Source of the DNA: Poecilobothrus nobilitatus
Taxonomy: Eukaryota; Arthropoda; Insecta; Diptera; Dolichopodidae
Reading direction: 5' to 3'
Length of the DNA stretch: 64,000 bases
Assembly (NCBI GenBank): GCA_947095535.1
Contig: OX352773.1
Location: 167,226,438-167,290,437, forward strand
Shown here piece by piece: positions 35,574-47,959 of this stretch; positions within the stretch are counted from its first letter, which is position 1, and every line of letters starts with the position of its first letter. Both the position numbers and the translations under genes were made by a program. Below the pieces are notes generated by a model. That model did not search any database, was not told the DNA's origin, and saw only the letters and a list, made by a program, of their open reading frames with translations.

Positions 35574-36492
35574 GGTCTGTCTGCGTACTTTCCTGACTAA
35601 TTTCTCTGACTATTTTTGTTTTGAGAGAAAAGAGTAAAATTTCACGTTTTTCTCATTTTATTGTCATTTGTAAGGAAAAGTACGCAGACAGAAAGCTGAC
35701 TAAAAATGTTATAGTTGACACTTCATACTTGCAATTGACATATAATGTTTGGTTGTAATTACAATTGACAACAATAAGGTACAAGTTTTTTTTTCAGATT
35801 TTTTTCCAAATTCAATTATTTTAAATAAATTATTTATTATTAAAAATGGAAAAAGAATTAATTTTAATGGAAATGCCTGATAGTGATTCAGAAAAAAGAA
35901 GAATCAGAAAGTTGTAGTAGTGAGACCGAAATAAATTAAACATTAAATAATAAAACATCTTTAGTGCGTTTCGTTTCTTACTCGTTTCAAAATGGCCGGA
36001 ATAGAATTCTACTTCGAAAGCAAAGCTAACTTAAATTTTACAAATTTACAAAGGTCAAACTGTTAAAGTCTTATGAAGTGTCATTATTATATTATTATTT
36101 CAAATTTTTATAAATATACATATTGAAATGCTTGTAGACGAAATCGTTCAATTGAACTATACTTAAAACAAAATTTTTTTTAAGACTCCATTATTTGTTT
36201 GTAATAAATACATGTTATAAACGAAAACGCATAAACTGCACTCAGCGCAAGAATGAAACTCACTCTGTTAAAATATATTTTTTTGACATTTAAAAACTTT
36301 ATAAATTTATAAAGTTTTTGTCCGATAAAATTTTCCTGGCTAAAACTTTATAAAAACTTTATAGGGGAAGTGTGTCACGTGATCAAAAATTTAGTCAGAG
36401 AAATAGTCACTCTCATTACGCAGACAGTTTTCGGGCTAAAAATTTATAAAGTTTTACATTTTTTGTAAAGTTTTTGAGTACGCAGACAGACC
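35574..36492. mobile_element. MITE with GGTCTGTCTGCGTACT termini
   Basis: GGTCTGTCTGCGTACT at the left (35574-35589) is matched exactly by AGTACGCAGACAGACC at the right (36477-36492), with TA on both sides. Two more inverse copies, GTACGCAGACAG at about 35679 and ACGCAGACAG at about 36419, lie inside, so shorter folds are also possible. No transposase frame is present. A small plus-strand reading at about 35846 (ATGGAAAAAG) looks too short to be a gene. Confidence 0.75.
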
Positions 36493-37384
36493 TAATGTAA
36501 AGCAGTTTTTCATAACCAGTTTCATTCAAAGATTTTAAGTTTTTATATTACTTAATAATTGATATATTTTGTTTTTAAAATTAAAATTGAATTTAATTTT
36601 GGTTATTCAAAATTTTAGCTACTTGTAAAATAACAAAATTAGTGATAAAATCCTTAAAAAAATTAAAAATGAATTTATTTCACCTTTTAGGAACCTATTT
36701 CTGAGGAAACTAAAGCAATACATACGCACGGTTCACTCAGCTGTTTCTCAAAATTGGCTGAAAATATTTTCTTCACTGCCTATCTATTAGTATTATATTT
36801 ATATAGTAATATATAATTATATTTATTAGTAATATACCCATATATACCTAACTTTAAAAAGTTAAAGTTAGAAGATATATGGTTAGAAGTAAACAAAATA
36901 TTTTGATATAAAAATTTTTTAATTATAAAAATAAAAAATATTCAATATTGAAATAAAAATTATTAATTATTTTTTTTATAATTGTAAACCGTAAAACCCA
37001 CTTTTTAATTTAAGTATGAAATTTTTTGAATATACAAAAAAATTAAATAATACCTTTAGGTTTTACACAAAATATAAATGAAAGAAAAAACTTTGATTTA
37101 GGCGCCAGCAAGGGCGCATTTAATAATAGGCAAAACTAGGCAACTGCCTAGGGGCGACAATCCAAAAAGGGCGCTTGAAATATGAATTTTCTTTGGAACA
37201 TTTTATAAGCATAATTTTTCTCACATAATTAATTTAAAATTTATTAATAATTATAATTAAATTATGTAATCAAAATTAAAGAATTGAAAAGCTAATCATT
37301 ATATATGGATAAGTGTTCTACTATGTAGAAGTATTTTACATGAGATGACGGCGTACCACATTAAATAAAATAGGGCAATTTGTT

Positions 37385-37506
37385 TTTTTTTTTTTGTTTT
37401 AGTGCATTTCTCTGCCACATAAATGTGAACAGGAAATTACACAGCCTTTCCTTTGCAGGCGTGGCTGTAAATGTCGTAATGTTGTTTTTATTATGTTTTT
37501 GTTTTA
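37385..37506 (-). mobile_element. 5'-truncated SINE, family A
   Basis: The A-rich tail (T-run from about 37385) and the body with TGCATTTCTCTGCCACATAA and GGAAATTACACAGCC are present, but the tRNA-like head is missing after GGCTGTAAATGTCGTAA. GCAATTTGTT at 37375-37384 and 37507-37516 is the target duplication, so the truncation happened on insertion. It lies in DNA with repeated GGCGCC and AGGGGCG phrases. Confidence 0.75.
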
Positions 37507-37662
37507 GCAATTTGTTGTCGTGTTTTTAAATTCGTAATACAACAGATAATTAGTTTTTATTGTAGATATGAATTTTTTTAACTTTTATTACGAATTATAG
37601 AGTCAGGGCGCCTTTGTATTGCATTGCTTAGGGGCGTCAAAGATACAAATGCGGTAATGGGC

Positions 37663-38354
37663 GCCAGTTATAGCTATTATTGAAATGTTTCCGGAAAGAA
37701 CGTTTCATTGAAAACTTATACTTTTGCTGTATAGGATTATAGCAATCAGAGAAAACTGTCAGTTAAATTATTTGTCAAATGGCAAATGACAATAATGAAG
37801 GCAAAGTAAAAATAAATTTAATTTAAATTTAAATTTTGTCAGCGTTATTTCGATGTTTGCAAAATTATATTAATTTATATTTTATTATTTTAATTTATTT
37901 AATTATTATTGGTAGAAAATGGTACTAATAAAGAATAAAAAACGATTTTTTTATTTAATAATGACATTAGCTGAATTGAGAAAAATAAAAAAGTGTACAT
38001 AAATTTTATAGAATTAATTTTTTTTTTACTTTTTTTTTAAATATCCATTTTAAAACAAAAAAATTTCAAACTAAACTTAAACAAAATAATAAAAAAATAA
38101 AATTTAGCAAAAGTTAGCAAAATCACCAATTAAAGTTAGCAAAATCATTAATTACCAATCAGGAAAATGATAAAATTGATTTTTTTCTTTAAATATTTAA
38201 CTTTAAATTTAAAAATTCGTAGCAGAATTTATTCCTTAGAAATTATTTAATCTTTAAATCAACACTTTTGTTAAATTTTATATGTCTTTGCTGCAAAAAA
38301 ATTGAAAATAAACATTTTCGGAAGCATTGCAATGATAGCTATAACTGGCGACTT
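37663..38354. mobile_element. MITE with CGCCAGTTATAGCTAT termini
   Basis: CGCCAGTTATAGCTATTATT at the left and, in reverse complement, CGCCAGTTATAGCTATCATT at the right start inverted repeats. The match continues through GAAATG/GCAATG and TTTCCGGAAA/CTTCCGAAAA (about 36 bp). The interior is AT-rich and non-coding. The target duplication is not resolved. Confidence 0.65.
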
Positions 38355-38379
38355 AGAGCGAATGCGTTTCAGATATGTA

Positions 38380-38432
38380 CTTAACACCACACACGATACC
38401 CAATACTATGAAACACCACACACGATACTTTT
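38380..38432. repeat. direct repeat ACACCACACACGATAC
   Basis: Two copies of ACACCACACACGATAC lie about 30 bp apart, at about 38383 and 38413. Function unknown; probably a local duplication. Confidence 0.6.
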
Positions 38433-39044
38433 GACATTTAATATCGCGTCAAATTGAAAACATCACTTTAGAGTTTTGCAGAATAACAAATCATCGCGTC
38501 AGTGCTACTCTTTGTCTTCGAGAATATGGGTGTATATATTATACAGATGTATATTTTATGTAAAGTGTAAAAAGAAATTATTTAAAATACATATTTTAAA
38601 TAAAAACGAAATTTAATACAATATTATATGTCATTTCGAAAATTCAAAATAGAAAACATAAAAAATAAACCAAAAAAATAAAGTTTTTGTGATACAGCGA
38701 GATTCGTGGTCTTAAAAAGAAGCTTTTAGTTTCCAATTTCAGCTTAGGTTGGTCTCTGGCGCCACTGATAAAATAATGAAAGTTGGCCATCTATTACTCA
38801 AAATATTTTTAAAATTCAATTTTTTTGAAAATATTAATTAATGAATGTGTCAACCCTATTTATTTTATTAATATAATTTTAAATAATAGATTGTACGTCC
38901 CTGATCTGGTCTTCTTTCAAAATTTTTGCTTGTCATCGATTCGACGACAAAAATAAAAAAATATAATTAAACTACCAGTTTCATTGGTTAGAAGATACTT
39001 TAGTTTTTTAAATCAAATATAAATTAAATAAATAAAATATCAAT

Positions 39045-39938
39045 ATGGTTTTTGGAAATGATTGGATGAATGCTGCTGAAAGCACTGGCGTAAATTTTTT
39101 TCTACTAAAAGAATATTGTTGCAATAATTAAAAATTTTCAGACTACAATTATGGCAGTTGAATTTAATGGAGGTGTTGTTATTGGAGCTGATTCACGTAC
39201 AAGTACCGGAACTTATGTCGCAAATCGTGTAACAGATAAATTAACTAGAATTAGTGATAAAATTTATTGCTGCAGAAGTGGTTCTGCTGCTGATACACAA
39301 GCAATTGCAGATATAGTAGCATACTCTCTAAATTATCACGAGTCAGTTAATAATTATTAAATTTGATTTCTATCTTTCATACTGATTTAATGAGTGCAAT
39401 TATTTTAATAACTAAAAAAATATTGTACATTTTATATTATTATTTTTAGAAATACAACAGGAGAGGAACCATTAGTAACAGAAGCCGCGTCAGAATTTCG
39501 CAACTTTTGTTTTAATTATCGTGATTCTTTAGTAGCTGGAATAATTGTTGCAGGCTGGGATAAAAAACTTGGTGGTCAAGTATATTCTATTCCATTAGGT
39601 GGAATGCTTTTACGTCAACCAGTAACTATTGGTGGTTCTGGTAGTAGTTATATTTATGGTTTCACTAAAGAATTTTATAAACCAGATATGGCTCAAGAAG
39701 AATGTGTAGAATTTGTTAAAAAATGTAATCTCAATTTTTTTTTTTGATAAGTTAGTTAATCAGATAATAAAATATATCTTATTTGAATTTTTTAGCTGTA
39801 CATCATGCTATGTACTATGATGGTAGTTCAGGAGGTGTTTGTAGAATCGGTATCATAACAAAAGATGGTATTGAAAGAAGAATTTATTTTGCAACTAAAA
39901 ATGGTTTAGCTGAGCAAAAAGTTCAGTGTGATTGTTAA
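39045..39938 (+). CDS. Prosbeta1: proteasome subunit beta type-6 (beta-1, caspase-like)
   Basis: Four exons, 39045-39089, 39142-39341, 39450-39724 and 39796-39938, encode 220 residues. Introns are 52, 108 and 71 bp. The 15-residue propeptide [15 protein letters not shown] is cleaved before Thr16, giving the N-terminal nucleophile. In mature numbering Thr1, Asp17 and Lys33 are all present ([22 protein letters not shown]). Arg45, in [11 protein letters not shown], is the residue that shapes the acidic-cleaving S1 pocket of beta-1. [28 protein letters not shown] and [12 protein letters not shown] are family hallmarks. The protein is one of the three catalytic beta subunits of the 20S core, in cytosol and nucleus. 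The propeptide is shorter than the human one (34). An AATAAA signal lies about 10 bp after the stop. Confidence 0.97.
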
Positions 39939-40359
39939 GGAAATTGTATAATAAATTTTTCTATTGGAATCAAATAAAAAAAAATTTTTCAATTATTTTA
40001 TAAATATGTTTATTACAAATTTTATTTAAAATAGATTAATAGAATGTTAATATTTTTATTCAAAATAAATTGGATAAATTTTTTTTTATAACCATTCATA
40101 CACTATAAAAATAAAAAAATATTTTTAAATTAATACATATATCCTTTCAATTATTCGCATATGATTTTTTATTTATATTATCATTTCTTAAAAAAAAATT
40201 GCTAATTAAAAATAATTATGTACATATATGCACAGTCTTATTTTCAAATATTTAAAAATATAAGTTATTAAATTTAATACATTTAGTAATAAATTTTATA
40301 ATATCACATTTAACCCTAAAAAAATACTGATATTCATTAAGAATATTTTAAATTTATAT

Positions 40360-42060
40360 TTAATTTAGTTGACTTAAGCTATTATTTATTTTTTCAGTAT
40401 TTTTCTTATGCTTATAATTTTTTATATATTTATATAAAATTTCTGGTACCCAGAAAATTATTGTTATACCTAATAAAATATTTTGAGCATGAAGGCACAA
40501 TGAATAACTATTTGTATGATCTCTAATCCATCCTAATAATTGACCTAATGAAATAACAAGTATACCTTTAGATATCATATTTAAACCTAAACCGCCTGGT
40601 AATTTTTCAGGAGGACAATAATCTGATATTGTTAAATTATTTGTTAAAACTGTTGATGCTTTGAACATTCCATAAAAGAATCCAGCTATAGAGATATTAA
40701 TAAGTTCATGTGATTCGGCTATTACAGCTCTACTTATAAATGAACCAATTGTTCCAAATAAAAATACATTTCTATATGAAATGTTTAATTTATTACTTAT
40801 AAATGGTATTATTAAACGACCAATTAGATCTGTAAAAGCTAAAACAGACATACATAATGCAGTTTCCTTTCTTGACAAATTAGCTGAATACTGAAATAAA
40901 TAAGAAAAAATTAGAAAATAATAAAATATAAATTAAAAACAAAAATTACCTGTAAAAAATATGGGAATAACATTGCAAAATTTTGTGTTGCAGTATAAAT
41001 TAAACTCATTCCAATAATAATGCTTAAGAATATTGGATCTTTTAAAAGTTCCAAGTCCATAGCTTGAATAAATTTTCGGCAAAATTTATGTCGTTTGGTT
41101 TCTGTTTTAATATGCTTATCAATTAATTCGGTATCATTTTTAATATCTTCATTCTTTACAACTTTTACTTCAAAGTCTGGTTTTTGTTTTAAATCTAAAA
41201 ATAGTTTTACTTCTTTCATGTTATTATGTTTTTGTTCAGCTTTTAGAGGGCGAAAAGCAAGGGCTCCGAATAGCTAAAAAAATCCAAAAAGATTAATTTA
41301 TGAGAAACTAATAAGAAACGAAAGAAATTGAATTAAAATAATTTTTATAAGCTTACCCCATTTAATGCTAATGCACCCATTATTAGAACAGTAGTTTGGA
41401 AGCCATAATTATCTAATAAAACTCTTACAATATGAGGTATTATCATTTGTCCAACACCAGTACCAGCTAATGAAATACCAACAGCTATACCACGTTTTGT
41501 TGTAAAATATGAATTAATTGCCATAAAAGCTGATGGTGCTATTAATCCTAAACCAATTCCAAACTAAAATATAATAAATAAATATATTAAAATTAATATC
41601 AATATAAGATAGTAATAATAATTATTATATTTACCATAACACTATATCCTAATATAACATGCCATAATTTAGTTGAAAGGGCACATAACATAAGACCAGA
41701 AGATGTTAAAATGCAACCAACAAATGTAACTTTTCTTGGTGAAAAATTCTTTATTGCTGGACCAATAAATAATCCAGAAAAATTTAATGCAACACAATTT
41801 AAATTTGTAACTAATGCTGCCCCAATAGTTTCTTGTCCTAAACTATGTAATAAATCACCAAATAATAAACCAAATACTGACATTATTGATTGATTAAACA
41901 TCTTAAAAATTAAATAAAGAAATTCAATAGAAAAATTTTAAAATTATATTTTTATTATAAAAAGTTAATAAAAACTTACATTTATAAAACATACTGCTGC
42001 TACAACAACCCAACCCCAGCCTCCATTAGGAGGTACAAATAAAGTATCTGTATTTGTCAT
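40360..42060 (-). CDS. SLC16-type monocarboxylate transporter (MFS)
   Basis: Five exons on the minus strand (42060-41980, 41901-41635, 41563-41357, 41273-40950, 40890-40360) encode 469 residues; all junctions are phase 0 with GT/AG ends. The start MTNTDTLFVPPNGGWGWVVV carries the first SLC16 signature, here with Asn where Asp is usual. The second signature is YFTTKRGIAVGISLAGTGVG. Twelve membrane helices can be placed, six in each half. A charged Lys-rich cytosolic loop (HNNMKEVKLFLDLKQKPDFE onward) lies between helices 6 and 7. Family members carry lactate, pyruvate or other monocarboxylates, sometimes aromatic amino acids or other solutes, across the plasma membrane with or without protons; the substrate here cannot be told. 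It converges with Prosbeta1 (422 bp between stops). A strong acceptor at 42141 points to an untranslated upstream exon. Confidence 0.92.
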
Positions 42061-42140
42061 TATTTAGTTTTATTTCAATTGTGATTTTAAATTCTTAAAT
42101 TAAATTTTAATTAATTATTCTCATTCCGTTTCGATTCACC
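42061..42140 (-). other. probable 5' UTR exon end of the transporter gene
   Basis: On the minus strand TTTTTTATTTTTCCAG is followed by GGTGAATCGAAACGG at 42140. About 80 bp later comes ATG 42060, with no earlier in-frame ATG. This is the best splice acceptor upstream of the gene. It implies a first exon further right, possibly many kilobases away in the desert. Confidence 0.5.
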
Positions 42141-43265
42141 CTGGAAAAATAAAAAAATTTTAATTTTTAATTTAGAATTTTGGTTTTTTCTTTAATGATA
42201 AAAAAATTAAATAATGCAAAAATATTTAGTTCCTCAATTACATTTTACATTTTACCTAAATAATATATTTACAGAAAAGAATTATTTTAATGTACATACA
42301 ACAACTTTAATTTATATTCGAATTTTTATTTTATTTTTTTTTTTATTAATTTAATTTGCATTAACATTTCTTCTAAAGTAAGCCTTTTGATAATAAAAAT
42401 TTGTTTCTAGTTTAATTTTTTTTCCAAATTATGTACTGCCTGAACAAACAAAAATGTTTACAAAATTCATTTCTACAATCCAACATTCTATTTCAATTTT
42501 TAATTAATTTCATAAAAAATTCTGTTATACGTAAATCAGCTGGATTCTATTATACATATATAAATTTTTTTTTTTGAATTTCGCTAGTTGTCCTATTTCC
42601 TAAATCTCCCTAATACATTTCATTTGTTTATAATTTCTCTTGGCAAGTTGGCGACAGCGTACACAAGGTCACTTATATCTGCTTATATACATTAATACGA
42701 CTCTATATTCTAAGGTTAATACATATGCGTATTATTATACCATTATACCATACCTTAAAACTCATAATGTTTTGAGTACAATTTGAATATAACGCTCAAA
42801 TTAATTTATGTAAAGCAATTACACTCGAAAAATACTCAAATGGTATCTAAATGGATTAATTTTGGAAAAAATGAGAAAATATATTCAATTAAATATTAAC
42901 TTGGAAAAACTTTTTTTAAACCATTTATAATCAATAAACTATATTGTTATATTTTATAAAATGTATGATTTTAATTAAAAATAACTTTTGTTTCAATTTC
43001 TATATAATATGTATAGTATTTAATACGAGAATGAAATGAAACATCTCAATTTAGGCATTAAGCGCATCAACTGCCGTTTAAGTGTAACTTTACGATGGCA
43101 TTGTACAATTTTATTTAAATCAAATTTCTTTTTTATAATAGGTATTAAATATATTTAATATCATTGTTTCATTATGATTTACGACTTAAAAATAATATGT
43201 ATGTAGATAAAAAAAAATTACTCATAAACAGCTGTCATTTTATATTTTAACTAACATGTCCAAAA
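42141..43265. other. spacer or first intron, no gene seen
   Basis: AT-rich DNA without repeats of note. A slightly more complex block near 42640-42720 (TTGGCAAGTTGGCGACAGCG) has no coding frame. Confidence 0.4.
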
Positions 43266-43272
43266 TTATATA

Positions 43273-43929
43273 ATGTCATTATACTCAGCGCAAGAACATG
43301 TAAAAATTGTTGAATTTTATTATGTTTCCGGATGATCAATTTTTGGAACAATCTCATTATGAGCGATGAAGCACATTTTAATTTAAATGGATAACATGTT
43401 AATAAACAGAATTGCCGAATTTGGGGTACGGAAAATCCGAGAATAGTGTATCAATGATAATTACACCCTCTCAGATGTACACTGTTTGGTGTGGAATTAT
43501 GGCTAATAGAGTTATCGGTTCATATTTTTTAAAAAATGAAACTTAGCATCCAGAAACCGTGTGGGGCGATATACCGGACCATGTTGGAAAATTTTTTACA
43601 GGTATTTTTTTCCAGTAGTTCTCAAAATTGGTGACATATGGTTCCAGCTCATACCACGAGAGAGACAATTGCGATATTGTGAGATCTTTTCGATGACCGA
43701 ATAATTTCAAAAAATGTCCACCTCGTTCCCCAGATTTGACGGCTCCAGATTCTTTTAGTAGGATTTCTTAAAGGAACGGGTTTACATCAAGAACCCAAAA
43801 AAAAATTAAGGAACTAGAGCAGAATATTCGCACAGAGATTGCGCAATGTAATGTAAAATGTCTTAAAAAGAGTCATTAACTGCCAACAAGAAAATGAAAG
43901 CCATTTAGAGGGTGTAATTTTTCATTCCC
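43273..43929 (+). pseudogene. mariner/Tc1-type transposase, internally deleted and decayed
   Basis: From ATG 43273 the reading MSLYSAQEHVKIVEFYYVSG is the N-terminal start typical of one mariner-like transposase group. It is followed almost at once by the catalytic-domain start (MSDEAHFNLNG, first catalytic Asp at about 43364). Most of the helix-turn-helix region is therefore deleted. Further matches are NKQNCRIWGTENPR, then TTRETIAIL after a short deletion that removes the second catalytic Asp (the QDGA region). LTAPDSF near 43740 holds the third acid, a D, and QENESHLEGVIF is the end. Several stops and frame changes occur. The inverted termini were not identified. Confidence 0.8.
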
Positions 43930-44249
43930 ACTTAGCTTAAAAAAAAATTTAATAATTTATACTTCCATTTAAAAAAAAAATAAAATAAAAAAATTATGTA
44001 TTCAATCAGTCAGTCCAAGTTGGCCCCTGTATATATATATATAAATTTTATACTTCATAAAATAATAGGTAGAAATTTTTGATTCGCTTTGAAGACCAAA
44101 CAAAACAAAAATGTGGGAACTCTATAACGCAAAGTTTAACTTTTGCTGTTATAAATAAATAATTGTGTTGGGTACGAAATCTTATTTTTTTTCAATCTTT
44201 TTTTTTTAAATCTTATTTTTGCTCCCTAGATCCCAACTCTAATGTTTCT

Positions 44250-44520
44250 TCTAATTATTTGTGGTGGCTGCCTCTCCTAAAAAAAACCCTTACTAAAAAA
44301 ATTATTGAAATTTTAAAATCCTCGTTAATTTTATGTTTGAGGGGATTATTTCAATGTTTTATTTCAACAACAAATGATGCTTGTCGCCCCTAAACTCCTA
44401 CAAAACAGATTATTGAAAACCTGATTTTATGATCAATCATAAAATCCCCGCTAATTATATGTTTTTAATCATATATTTTAACAACAAATTGGGATTGCCG
44501 TCAAAATCTGTGATAAAATA
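44250..44520. repeat. diverged tandem repeat, about 110-bp unit
   Basis: Two related units follow one another. Each has TTATTGAAA, then AAAATCC(T/C)CG(T/C)TAATT, ATGTTT and TTTCAACAACAAAT or TTTTAACAACAAAT, and a GCC(C/G) motif. A third relative lies at 54780-54900 (AATAATTGAAACCCTGATTT). The family is unknown. Confidence 0.5.
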
Positions 44521-45021
44521 ATAGATTGTAATAATTAGTCGAATTTTCTTAATAAAACAACTATCTAATACCAAATTTTTCCAAAAAAAAAAAAACTTTG
44601 TTTTTTGGTATAATACAAAAAATGTTTGGGAGAAAATGAGATATTTTGCAAAAAAAAAAAATAAGATGTTTTTGAAAATAATAAAGATTTTTATAAATAA
44701 GATTTTAAAATAGAATAAGATTTTGAAAAATAAATAATAAAATTTTGTTACGATCCTTAAATAATTTTATAACCTAAAAAACAGAACGAAACTCTTAAAT
44801 ATAGATAAAAACAGTTTCAAACCTAAATAACAAATAATTATTTCATTTCAATTTTTAATGTTTTATAGAAAATATCCATTCATTTTTTCTTTTTTAATTA
44901 TGAAAAAGTTTCACTTATATTTTGATCGTACAAAAGTTATAACCATTTCATTTATTTACCTATTCTGCCCTCTATTATCAAACTCTATTATTAAAGTTTA
45001 TATTTGGTTATATGAAACAAA

Positions 45022-45075
45022 ACGTAAACAAAAAAAACTACTACAGTAGTAGTTTTTTTTTTTTTTTTTTTTTTT
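45022..45075. repeat. perfect palindrome next to a T-run
   Basis: AACTACTACAGTAGTAGTT is the centre of a perfect palindrome of about 32 bp, from A-run to T-run, followed by over 20 T. As RNA it would form a hairpin ending in U-rich sequence. In an animal genome this is more likely a repeat edge than a terminator. Confidence 0.6.
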
Positions 45076-45079
45076 TTAC

Positions 45080-46310
45080 CGAAATATTTCTTCTAAATTT
45101 AGAAATTTGAATAATTAAAAACAAAAACAAAAAAAAACTTTAATAAAATATAATTTATGAAATATAAAATAAATTTTATTTATAAATATTTATATCATTT
45201 CTAAAATTTAAAAATGGTATAATATGGTGTGCTTGGATGCCTATCAGTTGTAGACACGTTAAAAATATTGTTATACAAAATAAACACATTATAATTGAAA
45301 CGAAAATAAAGAAACCGACCTTAATCCGGTTTATGATTTAAAATATAAAAAAAAAAATTAATTATTTTATTTACATTCATATAAATATTTTAATTATGGT
45401 TTTTTTTTTGTTTTTATTTCTAGTTTTTTTTTTTTTTTTTTGTTACATATAACCATATACACTCTAAAGTCTAAAAATTTTCTTTTTTCTTGTTATTTTT
45501 TTTCCAATCATGACCTATTAAACTTTTATTAATTTCAATTTATAAATTATATATGAACTTCTTTTTAATCTGGTTAAATCTGGTTTAGGTGTTTTTTTTT
45601 TTTTATTTTTTTTTGTTTTTTTAATATTGATTTTCTTTCAATCTTTGAACACAGATTATTTTATTATTTAATAAAACAAAAAAAAAACAAAAAAACAAAA
45701 AAAAAATTATAATTACAATATTATGTACTTTATTTTTTTTCTCAGTTTATACATATGTACATGCATAATATGTATGTATATATTTAATTTGTATAGAAAA
45801 TTTTTTTTTTTTTTTTTTTTTTTTATTTTAAATAAGGTCGTACGACCCCTTAAATAACCTCTTCTTTCATAATTAATCTAGTAAAAATTGATAGCCATTT
45901 TTAAGAACAAAACAAAATTAAATAGAATTTTGTATTTTCCTTTTTTCTTGTTTTTTTTTTTTTTTTTTTTTGTAATTATAAAAAAATAAATTATATATAG
46001 AAGTAAAATCTAAATTAAACTGGTTTAAAATGTATAAAGATTACAATTCCAGATTTTTTTTTTTTAATTTTTATTTGAAATTTAAAAAAAAAAAAAAAAA
46101 AATTGAAAAATGGTTGTCTATTTCTATGTAAATAAATTCCTTCTAAATAATTTACATTATATTGTGTGGTGTGTTATATATGTATGATGACCATAACTTC
46201 TTTATTTTAAAGGACAGTCCTTTATTTAGAGAGCACTGTTAATTATAAATTCTTTTAGTTTTTAAAAATTAAATTTGTTTCTTTATTTCCAATTAATCAC
46301 TATAACATTA
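45080..46310. other. T-rich desert
   Basis: Very long poly-T and TA tracts, no open frame of protein-like composition and no repeat recognised until the tRNA-headed element at 46324. Confidence 0.5.
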
Positions 46311-46323
46311 TACTATATATTCA

Positions 46324-46550
46324 CCCAGCTAATGGTGTATAGTGGTTAAAAAACTCCGACCTTTTATTCGTAAGGTTTCGGGTTCAAACCCTGACTATGG
46401 ATCTAAAATAATAGATTGTGTAGAAATAAACAAATATATTTACATCTTATATATCTTGAACAATAATAAGTCTTAGTCGAATTAATGATTCAAATATGAA
46501 TACTAAGCCCCATGCTGCTTATAGCAGTGAGAAAAAAAAAAAAAAAATGG
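46324..46550 (+). mobile_element. tRNA-headed SINE, family B, copy 1
   Basis: The head CACCCAGCTAATGGTGTATA leads into an A box like TGGTGTATAGTGGTTAA. It is followed about 40 bp later by a B box GGGTTCAAACCCTG. An AT-rich body ends at AGCAGTGAG plus poly-A (to about 46547). ACTATATATTCA before the head and ACTATATTCA after the tail (46551-46562) are a likely target duplication. Confidence 0.7.
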
Positions 46551-46689
46551 AACTATATTCAGCTATAAGATGGTAGTAGCGTATGTAAGTCATTTCATAG
46601 CAAATTGTTGAAATGTTGATTATAGATGACTGAAAATGACTTCTTAATTTTTTGTAAAGACTTCATTGTAAAGTGTTAAGTGTAAAAAT

Positions 46690-46872
46690 TTTTTTTCTTA
46701 CACATAAATGTGAACAGGAAATTACACAACCTTTCCTGTGCAGATGTGGCTGTAAATGTCGTAAGGAATAACTCTTACGACATTTCTTAATAACTCTTAC
46801 GTACGATGTGTGTGGGATTCGAACCCATCGGTGTTTACAGCGTACTCTTACCCACTAGACCACCGAGGCTCC
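46690..46872 (-). mobile_element. tRNA-derived SINE, family A, copy
   Basis: Poly-T at 46690, the body with GGAAATTACACAACC and TGTAAATGTCGTAAGGAA, a short internal duplication of AACTCTTACGA, then B box (GGGATTCGAACCC) and head (CCACTAGACCACCGAGGC) in reverse. GTGTTAAAAATT after it resembles the sequence before it, but the duplication is imperfect. Confidence 0.8.
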
Positions 46873-47959
46873 GTGTTAAAAATTATGATTTTGAATTTTG
46901 TTTGAGATAACAAATTAAATAATAAAATAAAATCTGTTAGTTATCTGTTCACATTTACTCCCATAAAATTCTATTTGTCCTTTTTTGTTTTGAAAATATA
47001 TGGTCACAGTATATAATATAATATGTATCTGGTGAAAATGTTATCAGTTATCAGTATATTTTTTTTTTTATTTTTGTTTTTTATTTTTATAATTAGTTGT
47101 TTTTAAAAGTAAAAGATGAAACTAAGTAAATATATATATACATATACATATTTTAAATTAAAACTGAGGGGGTTTATATATATATATATGTTTTTTTTAT
47201 AGATACTATTATTATATTTACAGATAGTTTATTTTTTTACAGATAGTATATATAGTATACTATTAGTATATATAATATATAATTTTAATGATTTTCAATT
47301 TTATATTAAATTTAATTAATTAAATGGTTTTTTTTTTTTTTTTTTTTTTTGGCACTTGCTTTATTGTAAAAGAAATAGTAAAAATATTTAATTCTAGAAT
47401 CTTGGAGTCTTGAAAGATCATTAAACAAAAAAAAAATGGAACCGGAAAATTTTTAATTATTATATACATATTATTTTTTTTATTCTTATTTTTAAAATGA
47501 CGTGAATTTTATACTTGAAAATTGGGGTAAATATTCTTGTTATTTTATTTTTAAGAAACCAACGAAAAAAAAAAAAAACATAATATTTGCAAACATTAAG
47601 TAATTTGGAATTTAAATACAAACAAAACAATATTTTAATGATTAAATAAGATTTAAATTCTTTGTAAAATAATTGTATAGTTATTATATATATAGATATA
47701 TATTATATTTTATTTATTTTATAAATTTATACAATAATTTTAGAGATAAGTACAGAAATTGATAAATTGTGGCTGATGAACCTTATATACATATGCATAA
47801 ATATCCTTAATTATATAAATTTTGTTAAAAAGACAAAACAAGATTTTTTTTTTTTTCTTTTCTATCTACTGTCTAATAATTTTCTATGTACATTTGATCT
47901 ATTAGGATGGATTTTTAATTAATCTGTTGGCTGATTGATTGTTTTCTATTCAGTCATAT

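Noticed and set aside
35846..35935. short acidic open frame (ATGGAAAAAG) as a gene
   Set aside because: Under 30 codons, inside a MITE, no splice partner in frame.
37100..37680. coding sequence in the block with GGCGCC and AGGGGCG phrases
   Set aside because: The phrases are palindromic repeats around a SINE insertion; no frame stays open or looks protein-like.
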